Part shown: positions 42,283-52,564 of the stretch, piece after piece
How the letters are laid out: every line of letters starts with the position of its first letter
Numbering within the stretch: the first letter of the stretch is position 1
Source of the DNA: 13-2-20CM-66-19 sp036273735
GTDB lineage: Bacteria; Pseudomonadota; Gammaproteobacteria; Steroidobacterales; Steroidobacteraceae
Direction: 5' to 3'
DNA: 64,000 nt
NCBI GenBank assembly: GCA_036273735.1
Contig: DASUHA010000058.1
Location: 1-64,000 of the forward strand
Program-made: the position numbers and the translations under genes
Notes under the pieces: model-generated
Seen by the model: only the letters and a program-made list of their open reading frames with translations
Databases searched by the model: none
Told to the model about the DNA's origin: nothing

Positions 42283-45130
42283 CCTCGAACGAGACGAGGA
42301 GGCGGGTGCGATCCCGTCTCAAATCATCTCCGGAGCGTTCCTTCGGCCAGGACACTCCGGGCTTGAGACCGTTCCAGTAGATGCGCTCGATCTGCGGCGC
42401 CGGGTTCTCATCTTCCCGGTCCCATTGCATGCCGCGCGTCACCTTCGCCCAGTACGCGGGGGTCTGCGCAAAGTGGAATGCAGCGGTTTTGGGCGCGCGC
42501 GTCCCGCCCATGAAGGCAGCGGCAAACGGCGCCGGCTCGGTTGCCTCGAACGTCCAGGCCTTCTGGCTGAGATCGAACACCGCCGACATCGGCCGCTGGT
42601 AAGCGTCGTAGATCGACAGATGACCGATGCCGAGGATGTCCTCGATGGTCGCCAATACGTTCACTGTCGAATAGCGGTCGCTCACGACCGCGTGGTGCTT
42701 GAGGTAAGGGCCGGCCAGAAAACACACGCTGCGATGCGCATCGACATGATCCGGCCCATCCTGCGCGTCGTCCTCGATGATGATGATCAGAGTGGAATCG
42801 GCATAGGGGCTGCGGGCCACGGCCTCGATGAGCCGCCCGACCGCATAGTCGTTATCCGCGACCTGCGCCTCCGGTGTGCTCAATCCATCGATCGACTGGG
42901 CGAACTCACCGAGATGATCGCGCATCAGTCGCACCAGGCTGAGCGCTGGCAGATTGCCTTTGGCGATGTATTGCTCAAATTCCCGCTGCCACTCGGCCTC
43001 ACGGAAATAGTCGGGAAATCGCGTGTCGAATCCGCGGAAATAAGGATCGGTCACGGGCGCGAGCGCGCGGTTGGCCGGGAAGGCCACCTGCGTTCTCGTC
43101 CTGCGTGGCCACTCCAGCAAGGGGGTGGCGCGGTTCGGATTGTGATACGGAAGGAGATCGAGCATGAAGCCGTAGTTGCGCACGGAGAGCCCGGCGCGCA
43201 GCGCCGCGTCCCAGATGTAACCCCGCTCGCGCTCGCCCTCCGGGCCGTCCGGCGCCGCCGCATTGGCCGTCCCGGGAAGCAGGTTGGGATCGTCGGGATA
43301 GCCCGCCTCCTCCCGCTTGCGCTCCGCCAGCGAGCCGATGGCGACATCCACATCGCGATTGGTCCCTTCCCAGTCATACGAGAGCCCGCGCTCGGCGTAG
43401 TTCACCGGCAGGTTTTTCACTCCGAGGTCGGACTCCATGGCCGAGGTGCTCCAGGGCCAGCCGTTGCCGCTCACCTCCCCCGTATCGTAGAAATTGTCGA
43501 GCGTGACGAAGGCCGTGGCCAGCGCATGAGCGTTGGGAGTGATGGTGTGGCCGAACTCGGTCAGCCGCGGATCACCGTTGCCTACGGCAAGGTCACCGAG
43601 GATCTGATCGTAGGTGCGGTTCTCGCGAACGATGTAGATGATGTGCTTGATGCGCTGGTGCAGCGCCTGCATCAGGCTCTCATCTTCGGCATTCTCCCGC
43701 ACGTAAAGGTGGTCGTTGGCGGCCACGGTGCGAGTGAGCTCCGGCAAGTCCCGCGCGTCGGGTGTCGGCAGACTGAGGAATCCCGCCTTGGAGAGCTGCA
43801 GGATGTACTGGTTGGACGAGGCGCAATGGGCCTGCCGTGACTTGCGGTAATCGTTGCTCGCGCAGTTGCCCGCATTGGGTCCCGGAATACTACGGCCGTT
43901 GACCACGTAGAGCATGCGCCCATCGGCGCTCGCGCTGACCGAGTTCGGCCAGTACCCGGTCGGAATCAATCCGATGACCTGCGGCTCAGACGTGTCGAGC
44001 GCGATGACCGCCATGGCGTTTTCGCCGCCGTTGCTGACGTAGAGTCGCTTCTCATCGGGTGAGAGGCTGACGCTGTTGGGCGCGACGCCATGGAAGTACG
44101 CTCCGGGCACCATCAGCGCAGGTGGCGCAATCGTGCGGATCACGTGATCGACGCGGCGAGTGGCCGTGTCGATGACGGAGACCACATCGGCATTGTCGCT
44201 GGCAACATAGAGGCGCGATCCGGCGCGATTCAACACCATGCGGCTGGGGTTGCCTTCGACCGCGATCCGGCCGATCACTCCGCGCGTGGCTGCCGAGAGG
44301 CTCACCACGTCAATCTCACGGTCACGAACGCTCGATACGTACGCCGTGTCATCGCCTTTGATCGCAACCCACAGGGGATAAGTGCCGCCCACGCCGCCAT
44401 GCCCCGGCTGCAGTGCGACCTCGACGGCTCGACCGGCAGGCACTCCGCCCGCGAGTGGCACGATCGAGAGCGAGTCGTTGTAGAAATTGGCGACTACCAG
44501 TCTGGCCGCATCCGCCGTGACGGCGAGTCCTGCAGCCTGCGGCTTGGATAAGGCGCCCGGTTGAGGCGGGAGGCCCTTTCCCACGCGGTGACCGAGCTTG
44601 ATCAGCGCCCCCGTATCTTCGAGCCAGACCCCATTGCGCCGCGCGAAAACGTGCACATCGTCATCGATGCCCCCCGAAACATAGAAGTGCCGGCCATCCG
44701 GCGCGAACGCAACACCGACGTAGGTATTCGGCACCTGCAGTACCTGCTTGCGCTCGGGGCGGTCATGACTGATGTCATATACGAACACGTACTCGTTCGA
44801 GGCCGCCGCGATCCGCGCGCCGCCTTTGTCGAAGAGTCGGTTGAAGCCGCTCGTCAGGATGAGAAGGGTTTTGCCGTCGGGGCTCGTGACGGTGGTGACC
44901 GCCTGGCCTGCGACGTACCCGGGAAATCCGGGCAGGCCGGGATCGAGGCGCGAGAAACGAGCGCCCGCGGCTGCCGTCGGGGTGAGTCTGAGGCCGGAGG
45001 GCGCATCCGGCGCCCGATGCGCAGTCTGCGCGACTTTCGCCAGGGCTGGGCCCTGAGCCGGGAATCCGATGAGCGTCAGGAGCCCGAGCCACGCGATGTA
45101 GCGGTCTGCAGGAACTCTCTGGGACATCAT
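42266..45130 (-). CDS. YVTN beta-propeller / phosphoesterase fusion, secreted
   Basis: 954 residues with a signal peptide (YIAWLGLLTLIGFPAQGPAL). The first half is a seven-bladed-type propeller with repeated phrases (VAFAPDGRHFYVSGGIDDDV, PSRMVLNRAGSRLYVASDNA, NSVSLSPDEKRLYVSNGGEN). The second half is an alkaline phosphatase-superfamily phosphoesterase: IIYIVRENRTYDQILGDLAV, LDNFYDTGEVSGNGWPWSTS and TLIIIIEDDAQDGPDHVDAH with metal ligands. Acid phosphatases and phospholipase C-like enzymes share this fold; substrate unknown. It follows no clear operon partner. Confidence 0.85.
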   Translation of the reverse strand: MMSQRVPADRYIAWLGLLTLIGFPAQGPALAKVAQTAHRAPDAPSGLRLTPTAAAGARFSRLDPGLPGFPGYVAGQAVTTVTSPDGKTLLILTSGFNRLFDKGGARIAAASNEYVFVYDISHDRPERKQVLQVPNTYVGVAFAPDGRHFYVSGGIDDDVHVFARRNGVWLEDTGALIKLGHRVGKGLPPQPGALSKPQAAGLAVTADAARLVVANFYNDSLSIVPLAGGVPAGRAVEVALQPGHGGVGGTYPLWVAIKGDDTAYVSSVRDREIDVVSLSAATRGVIGRIAVEGNPSRMVLNRAGSRLYVASDNADVVSVIDTATRRVDHVIRTIAPPALMVPGAYFHGVAPNSVSLSPDEKRLYVSNGGENAMAVIALDTSEPQVIGLIPTGYWPNSVSASADGRMLYVVNGRSIPGPNAGNCASNDYRKSRQAHCASSNQYILQLSKAGFLSLPTPDARDLPELTRTVAANDHLYVRENAEDESLMQALHQRIKHIIYIVRENRTYDQILGDLAVGNGDPRLTEFGHTITPNAHALATAFVTLDNFYDTGEVSGNGWPWSTSAMESDLGVKNLPVNYAERGLSYDWEGTNRDVDVAIGSLAERKREEAGYPDDPNLLPGTANAAAPDGPEGERERGYIWDAALRAGLSVRNYGFMLDLLPYHNPNRATPLLEWPRRTRTQVAFPANRALAPVTDPYFRGFDTRFPDYFREAEWQREFEQYIAKGNLPALSLVRLMRDHLGEFAQSIDGLSTPEAQVADNDYAVGRLIEAVARSPYADSTLIIIIEDDAQDGPDHVDAHRSVCFLAGPYLKHHAVVSDRYSTVNVLATIEDILGIGHLSIYDAYQRPMSAVFDLSQKAWTFEATEPAPFAAAFMGGTRAPKTAAFHFAQTPAYWAKVTRGMQWDREDENPAPQIERIYWNGLKPGVSWPKERSGDDLRRDRTRLLVSFEANGTR

Positions 45131-45235
45131 GCGCTGCTCATTCAGCCTACGGTGTGAGCCCTAGCTTACATGCCCCGGGGGCCGACCGAGAGCCTGGCAC
45201 CGACGATGACGGTCCTCTGCACGACCGACTGGGTC

Positions 45236-46204
45236 TTACTGCGGGCCTGCCGCGTACCAATCCAACACCCGCAGGGCGCGCAGAGTATTCCAGCGGCTCG
45301 GCCGTCCCTCGCCCTCGTCCGTCGCGACCGGCATCCTGCCGGGATACTGGGTCTCCAGGGGCCATCGGCCGCCGTCGTCACGCTTCGAGGCTACGAGCGC
45401 GATCGCCTCGGCAACACGCTCGTCGGGCACCGCCTTGGCGCGACGAAGATATTCGAGGCCCCGCAGGACGTCGTAATGCCACCACGCCGGAAAGGCGAAG
45501 CGATTCCACTCGGCGCCGCTCTTGCGATCCCGGGCGATCAGCTCACCCGTCGACCGGCGCCGAAAGAGACGGCGCTCGAGCAGATATTCCTCACCGCGCA
45601 AACGAGCAGCGGTGACCGCAGACGGGCTCTGCGACCCGGGAACGCCCGACTGCTCGAACTCCAGCAGCGCCTCGAGCACGCAGATCGTGGTGTTGAAGGA
45701 TGACCGCATCGAGCGATCGGGCGCCTCGCAGTTCCACCCGCCGTCGGGCAGCTGCCCTGCGAGCAGGCGATCGATGAGATTGCGCACGTCCTGGCGAAAG
45801 TAGGCGCCTGCGGCCGCCACCTGGCCATTGATGCAGGGCTCCGTCTCGCCCTCGAAGAAGCGGTTGTGGTCGGCCTCCCGTGGACCACATCCCTGCCATG
45901 TCACGTGGTCGCGGACGCGACCCAACGCGCGCTGCGCGTCTTCGCCGGCCGGCTCCAGGCCCATTTCCCGCAGGAGCCATAGGACATGCATCGTCGAGTC
46001 CCATCCGTGGTTCCACGCCACCCCGCCCCACCGCCCATCGGGCTGCTGAAGAGCGAGCAGCGCCGCACCTGCACCCTGGGTCGCAACCTTTGCCCGTTCG
46101 GCAGCGATGTCGTTCTGCGATGCGTCGGTCAGGTCGCGCTTGGCCTGCCAGCGAATCGAGGGGTCAGAATCCAACAGCCAGTCGATGACCGCCCGCTCGG
46201 CCAT
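45236..46204 (-). CDS. Squalene-cyclase/prenyltransferase-like alpha-toroid protein
   Basis: 322 residues rich in repeated QxxxGxW-type helices: LLALQQPDGRWGGVAWNHGW, LLAGQLPDGGWNCEAPDRSM, KRDDGGRWPLETQYPGRMPV and a closing ALRVLDWYA. This is an alpha/alpha-toroid fold, but the DxDD catalytic motif of cyclases is not seen, so the enzymatic role is unclear. ATG 46204 overlaps the stop of the cytochrome c gene by one base (TGATG), so the two are coupled. Confidence 0.72.
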   Translation of the reverse strand: MAERAVIDWLLDSDPSIRWQAKRDLTDASQNDIAAERAKVATQGAGAALLALQQPDGRWGGVAWNHGWDSTMHVLWLLREMGLEPAGEDAQRALGRVRDHVTWQGCGPREADHNRFFEGETEPCINGQVAAAGAYFRQDVRNLIDRLLAGQLPDGGWNCEAPDRSMRSSFNTTICVLEALLEFEQSGVPGSQSPSAVTAARLRGEEYLLERRLFRRRSTGELIARDRKSGAEWNRFAFPAWWHYDVLRGLEYLRRAKAVPDERVAEAIALVASKRDDGGRWPLETQYPGRMPVATDEGEGRPSRWNTLRALRVLDWYAAGPQ

Positions 46205-46725
46205 CAATTGGTCACTTTCTGCCAGGCGTCCGCCGCTGCCGGGGACAGCTTGTCCATGTGCTTCAGGAAAAGCGCCAGCGTCCACATCTGTTGATCGCTC
46301 AAAGTGTCCTTCCAGGAAGGCATCGCAGTCCACCGAATACCGTGGGCGATCTTCCAGTAGGTTGCTCCGTCCGGATCGTCTTCCACGCCATGATCGGCGA
46401 GCTGCGGCGGCCGCGGCGAGAGCCCCTTGGCCAGAGGCGTCGCCGACGCCGCGCCCTTGGCAGTTCCATGACAGCCCGCACAGTATTGCCCGTAGAGCTG
46501 GATTCCGGTAGTGAGATTCTGATCCGTGAGCGGCACGGGGTTCGCCTGCTTTGGCGCCTCAGCGCTCAGCGTCGCGTGCAGCGACGCGCGAGCCGCCCAC
46601 TCCTCGAGAGGCAGGGGTCCTGAGTCCGCACCTCCCGAGACAGCGCCCGTCGTGAACACGAAATAGAGCGCGATGACGATGGCCACGATCGTCAGCACGA
46701 CGCCGAGAAGAAAGCTCTTGATCAT
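46204..46725 (-). CDS. Membrane-anchored cytochrome c
   Basis: 173 residues. One N-terminal helix (LLGVVLTIVAIVIALYFVF) anchors a class I cytochrome c domain: YGQYCAGCHGTAKGAASATP is the CxxCH heme site near residue 83, and the axial methionine is probably in RWTAMPSWKDTLSDQQMWTL. The domain faces the periplasm and could carry electrons for a dehydrogenase. It is coupled to the alpha-toroid gene, a pairing whose meaning is unknown. Confidence 0.87.
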   Translation of the reverse strand: MIKSFLLGVVLTIVAIVIALYFVFTTGAVSGGADSGPLPLEEWAARASLHATLSAEAPKQANPVPLTDQNLTTGIQLYGQYCAGCHGTAKGAASATPLAKGLSPRPPQLADHGVEDDPDGATYWKIAHGIRWTAMPSWKDTLSDQQMWTLALFLKHMDKLSPAAADAWQKVTN

Positions 46726-46800
46726 CGCGGCTCTCCGGTCAGCAATTGCAATCGTTACCGTTTGCCCTCATCGGCAGCAGCGGTCGGAACCCCGTGGCGC

Positions 46801-49107
46801 TCATCCGCGGCCGAGCAGTGCCGTCAGCTCATCCAACTGCGCCCGATAGCCGTCCAGCGCCTTCGCAGTCTCGGCGGCATACCGGCCCGCACCGCTCCAG
46901 TCCTGCCCCTCCAGCGCCTCGCGTACGGCGGGAATCGTCTTTGCCCCGTAGCCGGTCAGCGCACCCGGTGCCTGCACCATGTTCTTGTACCAGGGGCGGC
47001 CCGGTAAGCCCGCCTCATCGAGGAGGCGCTGCTCCATCGTTCCCATCAACTGATTGATCCGCCGCAGCTGGCCGGCGGGAATCGCAAGTCCCCGGGACAC
47101 GCGCGCAGCGTAGGCCGCCTCATAAGCCTGCACGCTTTGCCGCAAGCCTTTTGCGGCTGCATCCAGCGGGGCAAGATCGACGCTTGGCACGTCGGACAGA
47201 CGCTCGGGCGGGCCGACTGGACGGGTCGGGTCGCTCGCGAGACGGTATGCATCGGCAGCGAACAGCTCGTGCTGGTGCTTGGCGGCCTTGCGCTCGCTGT
47301 CGACTTCCTGATGCAGCTGCGCGAGATAGCGGTCCAGACTGGCACTGAAGTCACCGAAGCGCAGCGGCAGGACTTGCGCATCGGCTGTCCGCATCACGAT
47401 GTGACCGGCCACCTTGGCGAGCGCAACCTCGTACTCGAAGGTTGGATCGCCGAAACGGACGAAGTGATCGAACGAATCATAGCGGGAATGATAGATACCG
47501 GCATCGTCGTCCTCACCGCCAAAGAGAACGTTGAGTGTGGCGATACCGAGATGATCCAGGAAGGAGCTGAAGTCCGACCCGGAGCCCAGGGGATCGAGCG
47601 GGATATCGCCGCCCTTGGCGGCCAGGGCCGCGAGCTCCTTGGTGTCCGCATCGGCGCCCGGCTCAGCAGCCTGGACCTCCACGAACGCCCGCTCACGCTG
47701 CTCGACGCTGACATGGGTTTCCGGGTCGGTCACACCGGCTGCTACCTCATTGACCAGGTGTTGCAGCGAGTGACTGCCGCCGACGGAGAGGAAGCCGCGC
47801 GCGTTGGTGTCCGAGTTGAGATACAACACCGCCTTCTGCTGCAGCTCCTTCGCGTGCGTTTCCGCCCACTCGGTGGACCCGAGAAGCATCGGCTCCTCGC
47901 CATCCCAGCTCGCATAGACGATGGTGCGCCGGGGTACCCAGCCCTGCTTGTGCAGGGCGCCGAGCGCCTTCGCCTCACCCATGAGCGCGAGCGTGCCGGA
48001 AAGCGGATCCCATGCACCAAACACCCAGCCGTCATGGTGATTGCCGCGAACCACCCATTGATCGTCAGTGGATCCCTTGAGCTTCGCGATCACGTCGTAG
48101 ACGGGTTTGCGGCCCCAGTCGGACTTAACCAGCAGATGCACTTCGGTAGGTCCGGCGCCGATGTGGTAAGTCAAAGCCAACGACCCACGCCAGCTCTCCG
48201 GCGCGACCGGACCGCCCAACGCCTGCAGCAGCGGGGTTGCATCAGCGTAGGAAATGGGCAGCACCGGGATTCTGACGATGCTTGCGGCATCCTCGACGGC
48301 CAAATGCTTGGCACCCGGCACTGATCCGTAGCCCGGGGTAGTCGGATCACCCGGGTAGCGGGCGATGTTCATCACCGAGCCGCGCTGCACTCCCTCCGGC
48401 GGGCGCCAGCCGCCTTTGGGATAGGTATCGCCCTGAAAATAACCGTCATCCCGCGGATCGGAATAGATGAGGCAGCCCACGGCACCGTGCTCATACGCAA
48501 GCTCCGGTTTCAGGCCCCGCCAGCCGGTGCCGTAGCGCGCGATCACGATCTTGCCTTTCACGCTGACGCCGTACCTCGCGAGCTCCTTGTAATCATCGGG
48601 CATCCCATAGTTGACGTACACGAGAGGCGCTGTCACATCGCCGTCCACTCCGTACACGTTGTAGGGTGGCAGCGCGCCGCCGAGGCTCGACGTGCGGTCC
48701 CCTGCGACCGGCGGCTCGTGGAGCGAGGCCTTGAAGGTCGTCGGCGCAACCATCTCGACCAGCTCCTGCCGTGGTGTCGGATACAGCACGTCGAAAGTCT
48801 CGATGCGCGCATCCCAACCCCATGCCTTGAACTGCCCGAGCAGGGATTCGGCATTGGCCTTGTCGTGCGGCGAGCCGACCTGATTGGGCTCGGCGGCGAG
48901 AGTCTGCAGCCAGCCGCGCATCTCGGAAGCGCTGAGCTGCCCATCGAAGCGCTGCTCCAGATCGCGCTCGCGGTCGGCACCGGCCGCGGTGAATCCCAGC
49001 ATCGCGCCACCGGAGGTCGTGTCTGCCGCCGCCGGGAGGACGGAGCCGACGGCGCAAGTCAACACCATGCAAGCCAGAGTCAGCGCGAATTTGCTCGTCA
49101 TTCTCAT
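46801..49107 (-). CDS. M28 family metallopeptidase (glutamate carboxypeptidase II-like)
   Basis: 768 residues, secreted (FALTLACMVLTCAVGSVLPA). A PA domain (GKIVIARYGTGWRGLKPELA) sits inside the di-zinc peptidase: VVRGNHHDGWVFGAWDPLSG (His, Asp), YASWDGEEPMLLGSTEW (catalytic Glu), YLNSDTNARGF (Asp) and YHSRYDSFDHF (His). A C-terminal transferrin-receptor-like dimerisation region follows. It removes C-terminal residues such as glutamate from peptides in related enzymes. ATG 49107 overlaps the S41 gene stop (ATGA); two Met codons are possible. Confidence 0.9.
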   Translation of the reverse strand: MRMTSKFALTLACMVLTCAVGSVLPAAADTTSGGAMLGFTAAGADRERDLEQRFDGQLSASEMRGWLQTLAAEPNQVGSPHDKANAESLLGQFKAWGWDARIETFDVLYPTPRQELVEMVAPTTFKASLHEPPVAGDRTSSLGGALPPYNVYGVDGDVTAPLVYVNYGMPDDYKELARYGVSVKGKIVIARYGTGWRGLKPELAYEHGAVGCLIYSDPRDDGYFQGDTYPKGGWRPPEGVQRGSVMNIARYPGDPTTPGYGSVPGAKHLAVEDAASIVRIPVLPISYADATPLLQALGGPVAPESWRGSLALTYHIGAGPTEVHLLVKSDWGRKPVYDVIAKLKGSTDDQWVVRGNHHDGWVFGAWDPLSGTLALMGEAKALGALHKQGWVPRRTIVYASWDGEEPMLLGSTEWAETHAKELQQKAVLYLNSDTNARGFLSVGGSHSLQHLVNEVAAGVTDPETHVSVEQRERAFVEVQAAEPGADADTKELAALAAKGGDIPLDPLGSGSDFSSFLDHLGIATLNVLFGGEDDDAGIYHSRYDSFDHFVRFGDPTFEYEVALAKVAGHIVMRTADAQVLPLRFGDFSASLDRYLAQLHQEVDSERKAAKHQHELFAADAYRLASDPTRPVGPPERLSDVPSVDLAPLDAAAKGLRQSVQAYEAAYAARVSRGLAIPAGQLRRINQLMGTMEQRLLDEAGLPGRPWYKNMVQAPGALTGYGAKTIPAVREALEGQDWSGAGRYAAETAKALDGYRAQLDELTALLGRG

Positions 49108-52100
49108 CGGCCTCCTATGCTGGTCGGATGCTCAGGCAGCTGCGGCAGATGCGGATGGTAATCGAGCCACGGAGCCTTCTCGTAGTGGGGAGTCGGACTC
49201 GCCGCGAGCTGCTGCATCGCAATCCCGACGGCTCGCTCGAGCTGCGGATCATGACCCTGACGCACGAGCTCGGGATTCTGCCACACGGTCACATCGGGGC
49301 CTATCCCGTGATTCTCCACCGGGAAGGTGCCATCCAGGCCCTCGATGGCCTCGCGTGGAGAAGTGATACTGCCGCCATCCATCAGGTCCGGATAGCCGCC
49401 TATGCCGACGAGGCCTCCCCAGGTACGCTCGCCCACGAGCGTGCCGATCTGATCCATCTTGAAGTACCAGGGCAGGGCATCACCCCCTGAGCCCGCGTAC
49501 TGATTGATGACCATCACCTTGGGGCCGAAGATGGCCATGGGCGGGGTCACCGCCGTTCGTCCCCAGCGATTGACCTGCAGCGCCATCGGCCGGAACTGCA
49601 GCGACTGGATGATGTAGTCGGAAAGGAGTCCGCCGTGGTTGAAACGCTCATCGATGATGACGCCCTGCTTGTCGACCTGTGAGAAGAAATACCGGTTGAA
49701 GTTGGTGAAGCCGCCCCATGCGGTATCGGGCAGATAGACATAGCCCAGCCTACCGCCGCTCAGGCGCGCGACGAGCTCAGTGTTGTGGTCTATCCAGGCG
49801 GCGTGCCGCAGCCCCTCCTCGCTCGGGATGGTCTTGACGATGATCGACCTCGATCGCGTGAGATCGGGGTTCGGTCCGACGGTGAGGGTGACCGTCTTGC
49901 CGGCGAGGTCCTGAAAAGCCTGATAGAGGTTTGCGCGGTCATCGAGCGGCGTGCCATTGACCGCGAGCAGGTAGTCCCCGGCTGCGACCTTGAGGCCCGG
50001 CTGCGCCAGCGGCGCGTAGAGCTCCGGGCTCCAGCGGCCGCCATCGTAGATGCGGGCGATCCGGTAGTGGCCGTGCTCGAGGCGGTAGTCCGCACCGAGG
50101 AGACCGATGCTGATCTCATCCATCTTCGGCTCGTAGCCGCCGCGGATGAACATGTGCCCCACGGACTCGTAACTCATCATCTCGCGGAATAGGAACGACA
50201 GCCCGTCGCGGCTGGCGATGCCCGGCAGGTAGTGCGCGAATTCCTTCTCTGCCGCGGCAACGTCGAGACCATCGTAGGTGGGGTTATAGAAGAAGGCGCG
50301 TTGGATCCGCCAGGCCTCCCGATACATCTGTGCCCACTCGTCCTCCGGCACGACCCACACGCGCAGATCCTGTGTCTGCAGATGATCCGGCTTGGCGCCG
50401 GGATTCGCGTCCGATATGAACCAATCATCGCTCCTGCGGTAGAGCATCTTGCCACCGCCCGCGGCCAGCTCGAAGTTCGTGACTCCGCTCACCAGGCTCT
50501 GCGTCTTCCTTGACTCGAGCTCGAACCGCAGGATCGAGAGCGGCGGTCCGTTCCGGTTCCTGTCCTCGCTCGTCTGGACGAGTGGCCCCTGCGCCAGGTA
50601 GAGCACACCCGCCTTGCCCGCCTCGAGATCCACGTAGTCCGCGGCGGGGATGGGTAGGGGCACTGCACGCGCCTGGAGACCCTTGAAATCGATCGTGAGA
50701 GCCGCCGGCGGCTTCTGTTGGCTCGCAGCTCCTTTGCTCCCTTTGGCGGGCGGTGGCGGCTTGGGCGGGGAAGTCTGCTCATAGCCGCTGCGCGGCGCTA
50801 CCGGAGAGGCCGTGCTCGTCTGCAGCGTCACTGCGTACACCTGGCGCGTTATCGGCTTTTCCAGCCGGGTCATGTCGAGCCAGCCGTAGGCGAGCGCGGT
50901 ATTGGTGCTGGAGGTGAAATACAGCTCCTTGCCGCTTGCATCAAAAACGGGGTCGACACAGTCGCTGGTCGCATCGGTAACCTGGTGAGTCGAGCCGTCC
51001 TCGAGCGAATAGATGTAGATCGCGTGCTGATAGTTCGGCATGACGCGCGTGAAGGCGATCCAGCGGCTGTCGGGCGACCAGCGGGCGCGCGTCGAGTGCA
51101 GTTGATCGAAATTGTCGGTGGCGACCTTCACCGGCCGCGGCGAGGCCTGCCCGAGATCGACGTACCAGAGGTTGAGCTTCTGGTCCGCGAACAGAACCTT
51201 CTTGCTGTCGGGCGACCAGGTGGGGGTGTAGTAGTACGCATCGTCCTGACCGAGCGGGATCCTGCGCACGGCGCCCGTGCCGTCCTCATGACTGATGTAG
51301 AGGTCGTACTCCCCCGCCCGATCGGAAAAGTAGGAGATCGACTGTCCGTCGGGGGACCAGGCCGGATCGCGGTCCATGGCGCCGGGGCTGTGGGTGAGAT
51401 TCTCCGGACTGCCGCGCTTGACCGGCACGGTCAGGATCTCTCCATGGGCCTCGAAAACAGCGCGCACACCGTTCGGCGAGACATCACCGGTCGCGATGTC
51501 CTTGGCCACGTCCTCGAAATGCGATCGCCGCTGGGGAAAATCGCCCGCGATCATCACCGGCACCGGCCGGCTGTTGCCGCTTGCCGTGTCGTAGATGCGC
51601 AGCTCGCCGAACTGCGAGTAGACGATGCCCCCGGGGCCCGCAGACGCGGAGGTGATGTCGAATCCGGTGTTGTCGATGACCCGCTTGACCTGTTTGCTGT
51701 CCGTGTCATACGCGTAGAGCGTGGCCGACCCATCACGGTCGGAAAGGAAATAGACCGTATGGCCGACCCACATGGGATCGCTCTCGTTGGCGTTCAGGTC
51801 CGGGATCCGCACCGTGCTCGAGTCCGACAGGCGGCTCAGCCAGACCTGCGCATGCTGACCGCCCTTGTAGTCCTTCCAGAACGGCTCCCACTGGAAGCCG
51901 GGAACGTAGGCGATGCGGTCGCCGTCAGGCGAATAGGAGCCTGCCTCTCCGGTCGGCAGCGGCAGCTCCTCGGGAAAGCCGCCCGTGACCGGCACCGTGA
52001 AGAGCTGATCCGGGTCGGAGAAGCTCTCTCGATGCGAGCTGAAGACTATTTTTTTGCCATCCGGCGTCCACCCAACGGCAATGTCTGGGTCTGGATGATA

Positions 52101-52403
52101 CGTCAGGCGCCGCGGCTGCCCTCCGGTCGCTGGCACGACATAAACGTCCGTGTTCTTGTCATACGTGCCGCTGAACGCGACCATCGAGCCATCGGGCGAA
52201 AAGATCGGCTTCGCCATGAGCCCGATGCCGCTCGCGAGGACATGCGCCTGGCCGCCGCTGCGGGGGACGCTCCAGAGCTCTCCGGCGTACTCGAAGACGA
52301 TCTGGGTCTTCGACATCGTCGGGTCATTGACAAGAAGCCTGTCGGCGGCTCCGGCAGAAAAAGACGCGATCAGAGCCAGCGTCGTGGCGAGCCATGTTCT
52401 CAT
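49104..52403 (-). CDS. Tricorn-like S41 family protease
   Basis: About 1099 residues with a signal peptide (LATTLALIASFSAGAADR). Two WD40-like propeller regions (KPIFSPDGSMVAFSGTYDKN, RDPAWSPDGQSISYFSDRAG, YYTPTWSPDSKKVLFADQKL) precede a PDZ domain (DYLLAVNGTPLDDRANLYQ) and the C-terminal S41 protease with INQYAGSGGDALPWYF carrying the nucleophile Ser. This is the layout of tricorn protease homologs, which release di- to tripeptides. It precedes the M28 gene with a four-base overlap. Start ATG 52403 has ACGGAGG upstream; 161 bp separate it from the next upstream gene. Confidence 0.9.
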   Translation of the reverse strand: MRTWLATTLALIASFSAGAADRLLVNDPTMSKTQIVFEYAGELWSVPRSGGQAHVLASGIGLMAKPIFSPDGSMVAFSGTYDKNTDVYVVPATGGQPRRLTYHPDPDIAVGWTPDGKKIVFSSHRESFSDPDQLFTVPVTGGFPEELPLPTGEAGSYSPDGDRIAYVPGFQWEPFWKDYKGGQHAQVWLSRLSDSSTVRIPDLNANESDPMWVGHTVYFLSDRDGSATLYAYDTDSKQVKRVIDNTGFDITSASAGPGGIVYSQFGELRIYDTASGNSRPVPVMIAGDFPQRRSHFEDVAKDIATGDVSPNGVRAVFEAHGEILTVPVKRGSPENLTHSPGAMDRDPAWSPDGQSISYFSDRAGEYDLYISHEDGTGAVRRIPLGQDDAYYYTPTWSPDSKKVLFADQKLNLWYVDLGQASPRPVKVATDNFDQLHSTRARWSPDSRWIAFTRVMPNYQHAIYIYSLEDGSTHQVTDATSDCVDPVFDASGKELYFTSSTNTALAYGWLDMTRLEKPITRQVYAVTLQTSTASPVAPRSGYEQTSPPKPPPPAKGSKGAASQQKPPAALTIDFKGLQARAVPLPIPAADYVDLEAGKAGVLYLAQGPLVQTSEDRNRNGPPLSILRFELESRKTQSLVSGVTNFELAAGGGKMLYRRSDDWFISDANPGAKPDHLQTQDLRVWVVPEDEWAQMYREAWRIQRAFFYNPTYDGLDVAAAEKEFAHYLPGIASRDGLSFLFREMMSYESVGHMFIRGGYEPKMDEISIGLLGADYRLEHGHYRIARIYDGGRWSPELYAPLAQPGLKVAAGDYLLAVNGTPLDDRANLYQAFQDLAGKTVTLTVGPNPDLTRSRSIIVKTIPSEEGLRHAAWIDHNTELVARLSGGRLGYVYLPDTAWGGFTNFNRYFFSQVDKQGVIIDERFNHGGLLSDYIIQSLQFRPMALQVNRWGRTAVTPPMAIFGPKVMVINQYAGSGGDALPWYFKMDQIGTLVGERTWGGLVGIGGYPDLMDGGSITSPREAIEGLDGTFPVENHGIGPDVTVWQNPELVRQGHDPQLERAVGIAMQQLAASPTPHYEKAPWLDYHPHLPQLPEHPTSIGGR

Positions 52404-52564
52404 GAGGGCCTCCGTATTCGCCAAAGGACCACAGGCAACGACGGAAGTATGTCACGCGTCCGGCAGACGCCCCCTCACGGAGTGCGACGAGCAGTGATAT
52501 TGGGTAGACGAACTGCCTGGCGTAGAGCCTGCCTGCGTCAAACGGCTCGAAGGGAGCCAGCGGG

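Noticed and set aside
42425..43840. 471-codon plus-strand frame
   Set aside because: Antisense to the phosphoesterase half of the propeller protein; composition is Arg/Gly/His-rich without hydrophobic periodicity.
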